NCBI GenBank assembly: GCA_038373885.1
Contig: JAWZYV010006126.1
Location: 1 to 64,000 of the forward strand
Direction of reading: 5' to 3'
DNA: 64,000 nt
DNA from: Cheiracanthium punctorium
Lineage: Eukaryota; Arthropoda; Arachnida; Araneae; Cheiracanthiidae
The translations under genes and the position numbers were made by a program. The notes beneath the pieces were generated by a model. That model worked only from the letters and a program-made list of their open reading frames with translations, had not been told where the DNA came from and did no database searches. Below, piece after piece: positions 35,395 through 48,039 of the stretch (position 1 is its first letter; the number at the start of each line of letters is the position of its first letter).

Positions 35395-35449
35395 TATATA
35401 TATATATATATATACATGTATGTATATATATATATATTTATATATATAT
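35395..35449. repeat. TA-rich microsatellite
   Basis: TATA repeats with ATGTA interruptions, adjoining the 5' side of the Helitron. Confidence 0.85.
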
Positions 35450-37725
35450 ACACTTATTATAAAAAATGTGTGTGTGTGTGTCGGCGGCATTACGATCAAA
35501 GGGCTACACCTAGAAACACCAAATTTGGTACTCTGGAAGTTCTATACAGCAGAAGTTGTGCAGCTCGAAGCGATTTTTTCAAAATTCCACCCAGAATTTT
35601 TTTTATTTTATGTTTTATGCGATTTTCGGCATTTTTTCTCACCTAATTCGTAATAACGGCGGAAATTACGCTCGCAGCAAAACGGCATTTGTATCATCGG
35701 ATAGAGGAGAAAATTTTCTTTTAAAAACAGTTTGTTCTGAATACGTAACATGTTTTACCGATTTTTAGGAATTTTTTTACTAAGCATCTGTTTTGGCTAA
35801 TTTTTTCGTAAAATAATTTTAAAACTGTCGCATCTTGAATTCTATCCGTCATAACTTTTTGATACTTTGACAAATCGTGAAACATTCTTTTCTCCCTCTT
35901 TGAAAATGAAAAAATTATGTAAATTAGATGATTTTTTACGAATTTGAAAGCAACCTAATATTTAGAATTTAATAGCATCAACGCGGAAAGCTTACGCCAT
36001 TGCATTGCAATTATGGCACGAGAATATATGTTGGGTTGTTGCAACAAAAAGGATTAGAAAAAAGGTTTTTCCACCTATCCACATAGAAATTTTTAATGGG
36101 TCACCGTCCGTATTTTCAATTCGCAAGTGAGGATCGAAGGCGTCAGTTGCTTTAAGATACGTAAAAATTACGCCACAATTTTAAATCATTTATTCCAGCT
36201 CTTTTTTCAACACAGGGAGACGATATTTTGATTAAAAGTTACTATAGAAATAAACTAAGAAATTCACGATTATTATTATTAGAAGTGGTATTTTAATCCG
36301 TTGCTTATTTAAAAATTGAAATGTCTTAACACAGCATAAAATGTTCATTTTAAAAAGTACAAAGTTCGTTTTAAAGCGCGATATATTAAACTTTTCTATT
36401 TACTTTTTTTATTTTTGGCATTTAATTATGGGGCGGACGTTGCCTAACATATCATGCATGCTGCGAGTATTAGCTTTATTTTAACGTTGAATTACGTTCC
36501 TCCATAGTGGTCCTACATAAAGCAAAGTTTTAATGATACCGTTTGAAAACTACTATGCAAAATATCGAAATTAACTCCCTCAGCCAACTGGGGTATCCTT
36601 TACGGCAGTTAAACAGTGACATCATAAATTTTTAAAAAATGCGTGAAATTTGTAAGCTCTGCAATTCTAACGCCCTGTCACAATTAAAGCGGGAATAAAT
36701 AGCTCCTCGAGATTACACAGTTTGATGTTTTTCAGGAGACAGGACCATGGAGGATATATAAGATATCGCTAAATTGGATACATGGATATTTAAAATGGCA
36801 CCCCTTGGATAGTTTCTCCCCACGGTGAGATGAAATTTTTTTGCGGTGCTAAATACGCCAATCTTATAAAACTCTACATAAATTAAATATATATGGAGAG
36901 TTTCCTTAATGGCAACGATTATGTGAAATGATTTTTATGTTAATGCGTTAATTGCAAAGAATTGCTATAGAATCAAAAGATCCCATCGGTGCCATATAAT
37001 CTAAGCTGCTTCTTTTAAGCGAGCTTTGAAGAGGGAGAAGCGAAGATAGATAGTATTAATGTACGTAATAGGTAGTATTATTAGATTTGTAAGGATAATA
37101 TGAATAAATCACAATATATCACATTAATAAATATTTCATGAAATTAAAAGTGTTTAACCTTTTTCAACGGTTGTCTTACAACCAACTAAACGAAAAGTAA
37201 TTCTAACTTCCGTTAATAAATCCCGCCGTAATTTCAACAAAGGAGATTACTTGAACTTTTTTAAAAATAAAATTCTGTTTTGTCACATGCAGATATGATT
37301 TTAGTAAAATATTCGCTTCTTCCCGTATGAAGAGTGGCTTCGCAGCTATTTTAAAAACATCTCTTGAAAATACCATAAATGAATTCAGAAGATCTCAAAA
37401 CGTGTAAATACACCAAAATCTCGAAGTCAAATGTTTTCATGATTACAATACTTTCCTTACATGGTACATGTTCGGAAACAAATAAACGGTTGTCCATTTG
37501 ATGTAGTGGCTTAGGTATTTAATGCTACAACTTGAACCTAAACAACAGTATGATGTAGAAATAAGACATTTTGAAAGCCAGGAGTTCTCTGCAAACCGTT
37601 AAGCTTTTCACTTTTTTGATAGTGAATGACACAGACGTAGTTTTTGAGTCATTATACTGCAATGATGCCAGGTTAGTAGTCATGACGCAAACTTTACGTC
37701 AAGAGTCAAATAATATTGCTTTTTT

Positions 37726-37774
<49 letters not shown>

Positions 37775-37858
37775 CCACACCACGAATAAATTCAAATTAC
37801 ACATGTAAGGAAAATTTTCGTTTCATCGTTTCCGTGAGAAGAACGGGCATGCAGCTAG
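35450..37858 (+). mobile_element. Helitron of the same family, 2.4 kb
   Basis: The 3' end is a hairpin (CCGTGAGAAGAACGGGCATG) followed by GCAGCTAG and a target T, matching the end of the 10443-11581 copy. Its 5' part shares AATGTGTGTGT, CTCGAAGCGATTTT, TCATCGGATAGAGGAGAA and TTTTAAAAACAGTTTGTTC-type blocks with that copy. The exact 5' TC is lost in the TA tract. No Rep/helicase frame is visible. A ~46-base poly-T lies at 37721-37768. Confidence 0.75.

Positions 37859-37914
<56 letters not shown>
37859..37914. repeat. (TA)n microsatellite at the Helitron 3' end
   Basis: TA dinucleotides with one CATA interruption. Confidence 0.9.
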
Positions 37915-37920
<6 letters not shown>

Positions 37921-39124
37921 AAATCATAAAATATTTCTTCTATAACAATGGAAAAAATACTGTACTAAAACGGATGAAATTTGAGAAGTTATTTTTAACT
38001 CTTGAAAACAAACAAGTAAAAGTGCAATAAGTATAATTAATAAAATAGATAAAAAGGGCCTACTTAAGTCCATATGCTTGCGGGAAAAACTGGTCCTATT
38101 CTATTTAAGTGAACACAGATGTGACTGATTTTTGCGTTAACGGGAGATAAAAGGGCCGCGTTCAACATTTAAATCACTCCAATTTTTCTCAGAATCTTAA
38201 TGGTCATTTAGTGATGACATGTTCTTATGTTTTGTTTGTAGGTCCAGAAAAACGATCATTTTATGCCTTGTTAAAAAGCCGCTTTTCTTGCGGGGTTTGA
38301 AATACATTACAATGAAACTCATTGCACTGCACATTTTCTATTTTCTGTAATCTCTGTTCCCGCCCGCGGCACTTTCTTTAATGTTAGCGACCTGCTACAT
38401 TTACAGCATTCTAAGCTCAATGTTCATGTTTTTCCTTGACTTGGACAGAAAATTTTAAATTTTTAAGAGAGTCCAGTATGTTATTTTTATTTATTTATTT
38501 TATTTTATTTTTATATTTTTTTATATTTTTATTTATTTATTTATTTTTTTTTGGAGGGGGGGGGGGTTGATATTGTAAATATTTTTAGAAAAATAATGTG
38601 GAAAAAGATATTTAATAATTTGAAGAGCTGGAACGACTTTTAGCGTGACTTCATTAATCAAAAGTTCGGCATAAGCGGAGGACAGGCGTCGATACAAACA
38701 AACATTGGGTTCGTTTTGTAGCCCTTTAACAAAATTACAATCGATGTTAACGGAACCCCTTCACAAAAATACAGTCGATTAAAACTGCCCTTCATTGGCA
38801 TTTTACCCTACATTTTAATGTGTTTCATCAATTAACAAAAAAAAGTGACTCATTAAAATTTGGTTTGAAAATTCACAAAATTAAGCATTAAAATTCACAA
38901 AAATAGGCAGTTTTTACAAAAATGGGACCCTGGAAAATATTCCTGGATTGACCCTTGATAAATTATGCATGTTATTGAGTTGAAGACGTATTCACGAAAA
39001 AAAAAGGGGGGGAGGTATATAAATTAGGTGAATGTACATATACTCTAAAGAAAACTAATATTCTGAGATATTATCTTAGCTAGACTTTTAAAAGATTTTT
39101 TTGAAATGTTACAAAATAGAATTA
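37915..39124. other. No recognised gene
   Basis: AT-rich, with TTTA repeats near 38485-38550, a G-run, and a lone hAT-like end (GGATTGACCCTTG) near 38958. Confidence 0.45.
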
Positions 39125-39132
39125 TATGCACA

Positions 39133-39321
39133 CATGGGCGCCCATAAGGGGGGCAAGGTATGGAACTTGCCCGCCCTAAAGTTTTAGGTTTATGTCTCAT
39201 GATGTTAACAATGGCAAAAACAGAACTAAATTTGTTAAAAGTTTGAAATTTGCCCCCCCCCTCTAGAATTTTTTTTTTAGTTGCCCCCCCCCCTCTAGGA
39301 AAATTACTATGGGCGCCCATG
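39133..39321. mobile_element. hAT MITE, CATGGGCGCC family, 189 bp
   Basis: Ends CATGGGCGCCCATA and TATGGGCGCCCATG. Exact duplications TATGCACA at 39125-39132 and 39322-39329. The body is nearly identical to 39948-40133. Confidence 0.92.
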
Positions 39322-39947
39322 TATGCACATCAGCAGATCGTTATAAACAATAGCAGTGAAGGTTCCCCTTCTGTGTCGAACGTTGCTTCTCCGTATTGCT
39401 GGGAGCAACGCTGTTAGTAGGAAGTAATGAGGTGATTTGCAGCTATATTTTTCTAAAACATGAAAATCTAAAAGGGTTAAAGGTATTGAAATACTGACTT
39501 TGATAGTACTGCAACTAGAGTTTATCTCTTACGACGAACCAACTAGAACGCTCCCCCTCCCATGGAACCATAACTTATTTTGGAGCCCCCTACCAAGTCT
39601 GGGGCACGTGCCCCTAGTTGCCCCTGGCAGCAGATATAAATCATAAAATCGCAGACCGTTTTTTGTTCTCTTAAACTGCGTCGCATTTGAATTCGCAATT
39701 AGTTGTCTGTCATGTCAAGTAAATTGTGCCCGATCATAAAAATGTGTTGTGTCTCTGCTACTGACCTTCAAACACCAAAATTAGGTTCATTAAAATATAA
39801 ATGAGAAACTGGAACCAACCTGTGACAGGGCGGCAACTAAAGGGGGGGCAAGCGGGGACAAGCACCGGGAGACATTCTAAATGGAACGCCAAAATCAGTT
39901 ATAGTTTCTTGGGATGAGGCGCGGCTCCATGCGAGGGGGCACACGAC

Positions 39948-40133
39948 CATGGGCGCCCATAAGGGGGGCAAGGTAGGGAACTTGCCCCCCTAAAGTTTTA
40001 CGTTAATGTCTCATTATGTTAACAAATGGCAAAAACAGAACTAAATTTGTTAAAAGTTTGAAATTTGCCCCCTCTAGAAATTTTTTTTAAGTTTGCCCCC
40101 CCCCCCCTAGGAAAATTACTATGGGCGCCCATG
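39948..40133. mobile_element. hAT MITE, CATGGGCGCC family, 186 bp
   Basis: Same ends as the preceding copy. Exact duplications CACACGAC at 39940-39947 and 40134-40141. It is close to its sister copy in sequence but has independent duplications, so it transposed separately. Confidence 0.92.
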
Positions 40134-40141
40134 CACACGAC

Positions 40142-42690
40142 ACTAATTATGGTTTGCCCCGGATGACATAAACTCTAATTGCGACATTGCCTGTGAAAAT
40201 GGCCTCTTTTTGCTCACTATTTACAGCAACAGGTCTTTTTTCTAACGCTGAACAATTGATTTCACACAAATTTAAAATCGCTGCCCCTTGATTTTTGATT
40301 TCCTGAGAAATTATAAAGCTTGGCTATTTGGTAGAATCTGCCATCGTTCCTGTTGGGTTGAAAAGCTTCTGTGACTCTATTCTTTTGTTGATTTTTGCAG
40401 GGGAATTTTTTTTTTTTTAATCTGATAGTATATTTGGGTTATAAATGCATGATTTGGGTTCAAAATCATAACTTTGCCCCCTGAGTTTTTAGACTAGGGA
40501 GGCAATTTTTACAACTGCAGGGGCAATTCCCCCCCTTGCCCCCCCAGATTACGCCTATGCACGTAGGGTAATCTGTCTAGGGGATGTCTTGGGGGGAGAA
40601 CTTTCTAACGGGTTCAAACGCGTATTCACGTGAGATCTAGAGAAAACCGCCCAAAGTTCCCGATCGACAGCCGCGCGGTAGGCTAGAATACTTGAATGAC
40701 TGGTGACAATATTGATGATACTGAATTCTCAGAACCAATTTTTGATGTTTTGAATGTATAAATAGAACAAATGAAATGCTAATTACTAAAATACAAGTGC
40801 TGTAAAATATATAAAATAACGTCACTGTTTATTTAGTATTTTGCTTAATATTCTTTAAATATGACAATTTATCTAATAGAATACTTACTCATTTTACCAT
40901 TTCACGTCATAGGACAAACTGCTCATAAAACTTAAAAAAGAAAAATGTTATGGGAATATGTTTTATTAGGGGAAACATTTTAAAAATTTATTAAATGTGT
41001 ACAACTGTACTTGTAACTAGCGCAATGCAAAGTGACTAAGAAAATTTAAAATCTAAAATGTACTATGTTTATAACTATTTAAAATTAAAAATTATTCATT
41101 TTATGACCTGACCCTTTTTTTATATTGTTAAACCTGACACTAGTTTGTTGAATTAAATAAGTGCAAAAATATTATCTGCTTAGCACACAAAAGGTCACTG
41201 TGAAAATTACATTTAAGCTATGTTACAGCACTCCCAAAACATTTATACATGGACATGGTTGCAAAAAATAAAATGAAATATATATAAATAAATAAGCTAA
41301 TTTATATCGCCTTCATTTTAGGTTTTCTCTTTCCAATGTTTCGCGTAAAGAAGGCGAAAAAATAATAAATAAAATAAAAGAATTATTCTTCGAAAAGCTA
41401 AACATGTTTAATTGCATGATTGGTTCAAATTTCTTCAAATAGTTCAATCTTTTTTATATCAAAAGTTTATATAAAATAAAACAAATTTCATAGATGGGGC
41501 CCTCAAATCCATCAATGCCCGAGGCTCCCGTTGGTCATAATCGGGCCCTGCTTTCGTGAGGTACTGCATCTTTAGAATTGTATTTGTTTGCATCATTAAA
41601 TTTATTTTAAGAAAACGAACACGGCGGGAGGAGTCCTCCCCCCTTATGTAAAAATTAATTACATTTTATTAAACCAAAGCTTTATATATATGTGTGCAAA
41701 CTTGAAGTATGTTTAAAAAAATAATACTTTACATAAAAATATATGTAAAAACCATTTACAAAAAATCATAAGCAAAGTTAACAAGCGAGAATTATTTCCG
41801 ATGAATCTGACGATCGTTAAGATTGATATTGTATAAAAATTTGCAAAATTGTTTGTTTCATTTGATAATTTCACATACGTATAAAAAAATGTCATACATA
41901 CATTAAATATGTATAAAAGAATTTTTATTCAATTCTATTTCCAATCATCAAACCTGTCGGAAACTTAAGATTGCTTTTATTGCAAAGCTTACACTGAATT
42001 TCATTAACGGGCATTTAAATTTTTATACTTTTATACCTCATCTTAATTAAAACATGGATTTTTCATTAAATTTTTTACTTAAAAAAAGAAAAAGTCCTCC
42101 GAAGGTAGGCTCATACCTTGAAAAGCTTGCTCATTTCAGACTAAAGCTTTAATAGAAATTTTAAAAATAGAAATTGTGGACAAAATTTGTTTTCTTTGGT
42201 CTAAAAAAACATACAATTTTAAATAAATTATTGGTGAATTATTAGTACAAACAATTAAATATAGATGGCAGCACTACAGAACGGGCCGAATAGCGTGAAT
42301 CTATACGCACCGGCCGGTCCGAATAGCCACTCTGGCTTTAATACATCATTTGTTAAAGATTAATCTTGAATTGTTTAAAATAGCGTAGGAAATACGACTA
42401 CGTTCATGAAATATTCATTATAAAAATGTCTTGTGTATTTAGTTATTTTAAAGTATACTAAATTTCCACTTGTGAAACTAAAATAAGCAATTGTGAATCA
42501 TGAGAGTAAACGCTATGTTTTTCCTTCAAATTACATGCATCTATTTTCTTTATGTAAATATGTATCATAGCAAACAAATTAATCATGAGTTCGTACTTGA
42601 ATTAGTAACACAATTACTACTTAAAACTACATTAAATGACGTTTGAAAGCACTGGGAAGCTTAAGAAATGCCTGATGTATACGTGAAGAC
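40142..42690. other. Intergenic, unmatched MITE ends only
   Basis: No frame was recognised. Single hAT-like termini occur near 40550 (GATTACGCCTATG) and 41549 (CATAATCGGGCCCTG) without partners I could identify. Confidence 0.45.
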
Positions 42691-42749
42691 TCGAGCATCC
42701 GTAGGCCTCTTTGGATGGCTCATCAAAATACACGCGCAGGCCCGTTACT

Positions 42750-42985
42750 AATTGCGAAGGCCCCGGGCCAAGGCATGCGCTGCCCAACCGCGCCTTCGCG
42801 ACCATAGGCTCTGGGGTGCGGATGCATATGCCTCGGCCAGGTGGTCAGCCTGACGCGAAGCCCCCAGTGTTTGATCCCAAGCAAGCTTGGTTCTCATTTT
42901 ATTGACCCACTCAAGGGATGAAAGGCTGAGTCAAACTTGCCCAGCCCGGGATTCGAATCCCGGACCTGTGGGAGGGCAGTGCATG
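42750..42985 (-). mobile_element. tRNA-derived SINE of a second family
   Basis: On the minus strand it has a palindromic B-box-like GGGATTCGAATCCC, then CCCTTGAGTGGGTCAATAAA, AATGAGAACCAAGCTTGC and a GC-rich 3' part. The order fits invertebrate tRNA-derived SINEs. The A box is weak and the ends are uncertain. Confidence 0.5.
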
Positions 42986-43659
42986 CATGGTAATATGTTA
43001 TGTCCTCGAGTAAGTGCCCAAAAATATTTTCTATGGACATTTTGCACGTGACGTCACTTGGCGGTATTTGATACTCCACGTGCACGATCTTATGGTGATG
43101 ATTAGTTTCGGTTTCAGCTCGTTTGGACCTAAGGAATTATTTGACACTTTCTAGTAGAAATATAGCTGTTGCAAAAGAAGCTAGAATATTAGTCATTAAC
43201 AAATAATAGCTTTTTATAAATGAATTTTATCGTCATTGTGAGATTTTATTTAAAATGTTAATAATAATTAAATACTAAAAATAATTTAAAAGATCGTACT
43301 TTTAAAAAGTGTGGGAGGTTTTTAATGAATATTTGTACTATTTTAAACTCAGAAAACTCAAAATCAACTCAATGATGTATTATTTATACGTGTTTGCAAT
43401 AACGTAATAATTTTAGAACACTAATATTCTTTTTATTAACAAAGTTTTGAAGCGAAATGCGATATCATCGTCCTGTAAACCATCTATTTAAGTATTAAAA
43501 AGACAGTAACTCATTCCGAGCGGCTCTAATAATGAGAAACAGTAATTATAAAATGGATACTGAATACATTTCAATAGGAGCTGGCGGATGTAAATACCAC
43601 CAGCAGACGAATTTTAGCCTCGAACTCAGACACCATGCAAAATGTCCATTGTGAAGTTT

Positions 43660-43724
43660 TCCTTGGATTCGAGGACAATGCTTGATTTGTCCCCAAAACA
43701 CTGTTTAGAAATATGGTTGCCTTA
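43660..43724. mobile_element. Truncated MITE end, TAAGGTGACCATA family
   Basis: Reverse complement of the left end of 6955-7391: GATTCGAGGACAATG, GATTTGTCCCCAAA, TTTAGAAATATGG, TTGCCTTA. The opposite end is absent. Confidence 0.65.
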
Positions 43725-44271
43725 CTTTAAGGAACTGAGTTGCATTAATATGTTGCTTAAATTAGGATGTTGTTGTGGTGGGAATATTGGTGAAAAGGAA
43801 AAGTTAATTGGGCTGTGTGCGTGCATCTGTATAGTTTTGGATTTTATTTCTCTCTCTGGAATGAAATATGATTACGAGCCAGTTACCTCTGTAAAAAACC
43901 TCCAAGGCATCTCATTAAGCCTGTATCTCTTTTGTTGGTAATCCATTTTATCATCATCATCATCATCATCGAATTGTTCTTGAAAGGAGTGCCTGTTCCA
44001 TGACGGTTTAACTCCAGTTGTTTGATGAGTAGTTATACATCGATGGGACATGTAAGAGAAAATGCAGTATCAGAACATACATAATAGAAAAGGTAAATAG
44101 TAATATATATTAGAGCAAAACAGTATGAGAATAATGCAAAATGAAAATAAATTATATACAATATATACAAGGGACTCTAGAAGACAATGTCAAGGGTGGG
44201 ACAAGATCAGGACTCACAAATAGGGAAGTCGTAATTTGGAAGAAAAGGTACTGAGAATTTGTGCTATAATC

Positions 44272-44520
44272 CTACTCATTAAGCAGAAGGACAGCTTTAG
44301 GCCGTGTCCGGTTGTCTGAATCGCGGAAGTCATAATCAGGGATTTCTGCAATTAGTTCATTTGGTAAGTTATAGACTTTGTCATAAAAGTGTTGGGCTTG
44401 TTTTTTAATAATTTCGTACATGGAGGGAATCATGAGATCTCTACGTATAACCGTATAACCATGTATCTATGAGCATGTCTAATTTTTCACAGTATTTTGT
44501 TGTGTTGAGTTGTGATTAGG
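44272..44520 (-). pseudogene. LINE ORF2 C-terminal fragment
   Basis: Contains HNKIL, HRYMVIRRDLMIPSM-type sequence and ends PKAVLLLNE. An 8-bp direct duplication (GTTATACG twice on the minus strand) shifts the frame, and one stop precedes it. Confidence 0.7.
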
Positions 44521-44523
44521 TTT

Positions 44524-46213
44524 CCCTAGTAGCAATTAGAGATGAGACGGGCTCAGCCCGAGCCCGAAAGCCCGAGCCCGAGCCCGGGCCCGACTCGGGC
44601 TCGGGCTCTGTAATTAACGATTGCGTTCGGGCTCGGGCGGGCTCGGGCTCGTGAAAAATTTCTCCTTTGTTGAACATACTCCTTGAAAGAGATTTTAAAA
44701 AGTGATTCATGGGATAAATAGACGTACTTATTTCAAAAAATAGCGGCACGGGGAACTAGAAGGTGTGTGAAGCTCTAAAAATTATTGTATCCTATTAATG
44801 AAGTATTTAATTTTATTTGTCTTTAGCTGAAATTTCGGGCTCGGGCTCCAACTTTAATAATATTGCTTGGGCTCGAGCGGGCTCGGATTAAAAGTCTTCG
44901 GGCTCGGGCTTCAAAAAATGAGCCCGAACTCATCTCTAGTAGCAATGACTACTTGTTTTCTGCTCGGTCGTTCATCGACTCATCGTTAACTCATCGACTC
45001 GTCGAATTCAGTCATCGGCATGTGCACTTTTGTTTATCTGCAATAGATGAATTTTTATTCATGGTTAGAAGTGATCTAGACGAGCAGTTTCGCCGATGGG
45101 AAACCGAAAAACAATATCTTTTCCGAAACTGCAGCTCTATAGTCAATGGGCCTTGCAGGTGTCCCCAGTGGTTTCACTTTACCCAAATTCCTATAAATAT
45201 TTGCGTAATTTAGATGTGCCTTTGCACAATCTAAGGGAAATTTTGAACAATTCTTGAATTAATCGCATAATTTACTTCAAATTTCTTGTATTGGGGTTGG
45301 GAGGGGGCAGGGGGGGGTGGTATCCCGCCTTGCCCCCTCCCACAAAATTTAAATTTGAAAAGAAATATTTACAAAAAAATTGTAAGTATTTATTATATAA
45401 AAATTGTTTGTAATATTTAAATACTTAAAAGAAATGTGTTTAAAAAAAAGAAAAGAAAATCTATTTGAGCGTCAGCTGCATTATAAGAAAAACGGAAACT
45501 TCATTACAATGAGCAACTCTTTTGAAACCTCTTTAATGTAAACAGCAAGAAGAGAAATCAATTAATTTTTAAAAGTTATCCAAGAAATATGAAAGTTAAA
45601 ATCACACTAAAATTCCTATACAATTGGCAATATTGTTTTTTAATTATTAATTATGAATGTTGTTGCTACTTACATACATTGGTAAAAAGTGAAATTAATT
45701 TCTTACCAATCGAATAATTTGACTATTATTAATAATAGCTGAACAACACTTTGTCAAAATTTCACCCGGTCCCAATCTGAGACTAAAATAACCTGTACTT
45801 CACACTTTGCCTTATACATGACAAGATTCGATGGTCTAGGGGTAGCGGGCTTATTTCGTAATCAGTACGCTCAGGGTCCGGGGGAGGAAATTTTTTTTTC
45901 TCAGAAAAACAGAAATTTAGCATACAAAAAACGAAAACATAATAAACAGAACGGACATTTTTTGAAAATTTTGCTGCCAGTCGTTTATTTATTATTAACA
46001 AATATATTTTAAACAGTTTATCGGTTTCTTTTCGTTATTTCATCGGAGTCGTCGGGAAACGATCGGCTTTATGGTCCCCCGAGCGGACATTTTGTACAAG
46101 TTGCCGATGAAATTTCCCCTTTTTTGGATGAAAAGCCATGATCGGCAATTGCTCCTTCTCCTCGGATTTAACTCACCCGCCTCTCATTGACCGATGGGTT
46201 ATTGCTACTAGGG
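44524..46213. mobile_element. Element with 13-bp inverted ends and a 3-bp duplication, 1.7 kb
   Basis: CCCTAGTAGCAAT at 44524-44536 and its complement at 46201-46213 are flanked by TTT on both sides. It splits the LINE reading frame exactly at this point. A 3-bp duplication fits the CACTA, Zator or PIF/Harbinger superfamilies. No transposase is recognised. A 50-codon frame near 45060-45213 resembles nothing known to me. The interior also has a G/C-run hairpin near 45298-45347. Confidence 0.6.
44537..44938. mobile_element. hAT MITE rich in GGGCTCGGGCTC, 402 bp
   Basis: Ends TAGAGATGAG / CTCATCTCTA. Exact duplications GTAGCAAT at 44529-44536 and 44939-44946. Second copy of the 6363-6902 family, inserted in the terminal repeat of the surrounding element. 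Glu/Pro/Ala/Arg-rich frames across it are low-complexity artefacts. Confidence 0.9.
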
Positions 46214-47151
46214 TTTAGATTTGTTTTCGCAGCATAACCCCAAATGGGGCTAGCGTATGTACCTGCAGGGAGGACAATCATGTTGTACAGTTTTCGTTTG
46301 TTGGGAATGCTAAGTTTGCCTTGGTATAGTAACTTTGAAATAGATTTTTCGGCTGCAATCATTTTGTTACGGGCGTAGGTGGCCTGTGCCTTCCAAGTCA
46401 GTCTGGAATCCAGCATGACTCCCAAATACTTACAGGTCCTGCCCCATTAAACTCTTTGGTCATTAATATATATTGGTTTCGCAATCTTGCGGAATCTAGT
46501 GAACATGACTCCCAAATACTTACAGGTCCTGCCCCATTCAACTCTTTGGTCATTAATATATATTGGTTTCGCAATCTTGCGGAATCTAGTGAACATGACT
46601 CCCAAATACTTACAGGTCCTGCCCCATTCAACTCTTTGGTCATTAATATATATTGGTTTCGCAATCTTGCGGGATCTAGTGAAGTGAATGGCCTGACACT
46701 TAGAAGGATTTACTTTTAGTTTCCAAGTGGCAAACCAATCTTCAAGTGTGTCAATGTGGTGCTGAATTTTGTTGACAGTGTCAGGGACATAGTGTCATAA
46801 TTGGACATAGTGTCAGGGTGTGTGGATCTGGACATTATAGCCGTATCGCCTGCATATACTGCTAAAGATGTGTGAGAATCTCTTGGAATATCATTTATGT
46901 AGATGTTGAACAGTGTGGGACCAAGGAGCGATCCTTGTTGTACACCAGCCTCCATAGGAGTGTGATTGGAGTAAGTGTTGTTGATGCGGACGGAGAACTT
47001 TCGATTTCTCAGATAAGAGTTAATCAAATGAATCAACGTGTCCGGCGTGTTTATAGTGATTAGTTTGTAAATAAGTGAGTTATGGCAGACGCGGTCAAAA
47101 GCTTTGCTAATGTCCAGCATTACTGCTCCGGTGGATTCCTTGAGGTTAAAG
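46214..47151 (-). pseudogene. LINE ORF2: RT palm/thumb fragment
   Basis: Encodes NLKESTGAVMLDISKAFDRV, RKFSVRIN, GVQQGSLLGPTLFNIYINDIP, the YAGD site, then the thumb with CKYLGVMLDSRLTW and ASPIWGYAAKTNLN. An in-frame tandem triplication occupies 46414-46683. Confidence 0.85.
46414..46683. repeat. 90-bp tandem triplication within LINE coding sequence
   Basis: CATGACTCCCAAATACTTAC recurs at 46414, 46504 and 46594. The 90-bp period keeps the frame and repeats a 30-residue block three times. The copies are nearly identical. Confidence 0.92.
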
Positions 47152-47330
47152 CAAGGGCGGCTCCAGGCTGAATTTTCGGAGGGGGCCATTGAACTTTTTA
47201 GATAGTCTATAAATTGTTTAAAATGCCAATTTAACGTGAGGAATCGTAAAGTATACGAATCTAAAGTTCAAAAACAAAAAGTTCGGAGGGGGCTTTGGCC
47301 CCTATGGCCCCCTCCCTGGAGCCGCCCTTG
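47152..47330. mobile_element. hAT MITE with CAAGGGCGGCTCCAGG ends, 179 bp
   Basis: Ends CAAGGGCGGCTCCAGG and CCTGGAGCCGCCCTTG. Exact duplications GGTTAAAG at 47144-47151 and 47331-47338. Removing it restores the LINE frame exactly between the RT segments. Confidence 0.92.
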
Positions 47331-48031
47331 GGTTAAAGCCCTCAGAAAGAAATTCCACTACTCTGAGGAGCTGGTGAGTGGTAGCATGTTTGGGCGTAAA
47401 GCCAAATTGCTCAGGAATGATGATGTTGTTATCCCGCAAATGAGAGCTAAGTCTCCTCAGGATAATTTTTTCAGCTACTTTACTGAGACTGCTCAGAAGG
47501 CTAATGGGTCTGTAATTTTCTGGGATAGCCAGGTTACCAGACTTAGGAATGGCACAAACAATGGCCGTTTTCCAAACATCAGGAAAAACTTTGAGATCGA
47601 GAATTGTGTTTATGATTTGAGTTATAAGATCAAGAATGTTATGTGGGATATTTTTAAGCATAAGATTAGTTATGTTGTCTATGCCGGGGGCTTTTTTATT
47701 GTTAAGTTTGCTAATTATTTCGCTTACTTCTAAGTTAGTAGTAAGGGGTAAGGACTGAGTCGGGGGACGACTTAGAAAGTCCTCAATCTGAGCCTTGATA
47801 TCTCTATCAAAATCAGGGTTAACGAGATCAGAGTGTACAGTGAATTGTTGCTTGTAAGCTCGCGCTAGAGTGTTGGCTTTGTCCTCATCCGTGTAAGCAA
47901 TACCTGAAGGGCTCTGGAGAGGGGGGAAATCGTATTTTTTCCTCCGAAATCTTTTAATTATTTTCCAAACATCGGACTCGTCTTGATTTAGTTCTACTAG
48001 AAAAGACTCCCAGCGCTCTTGACGATGTATG
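47331..48031 (-). pseudogene. LINE ORF2: N-terminal RT fragment
   Basis: Reads from YIHRQERWESFLVELN through SRPPTQSLPL, NKKAPGIDNITNLMLKNIP, FPDVWKTAIVCAIPK and YRPISLLSSLSKVAEKI to QFGFTPKHATTHQLLRVVEFLSEGF: the fingers and palm blocks of a Jockey-like RT. Confidence 0.85.
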
Positions 48032-48039
48032 TAGAGAGC

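Noticed and set aside
42940..42975. Genuine tRNA gene at the GGGATTCGAATCCC box
   Set aside because: No acceptor or anticodon arms can be formed around it; better explained as a SINE.
44516..44749. Pro/Glu/Ser/Arg-rich frames in the GGGCTC MITE
   Set aside because: Low-complexity translation of CGGGCTC repeats inside a defined MITE.
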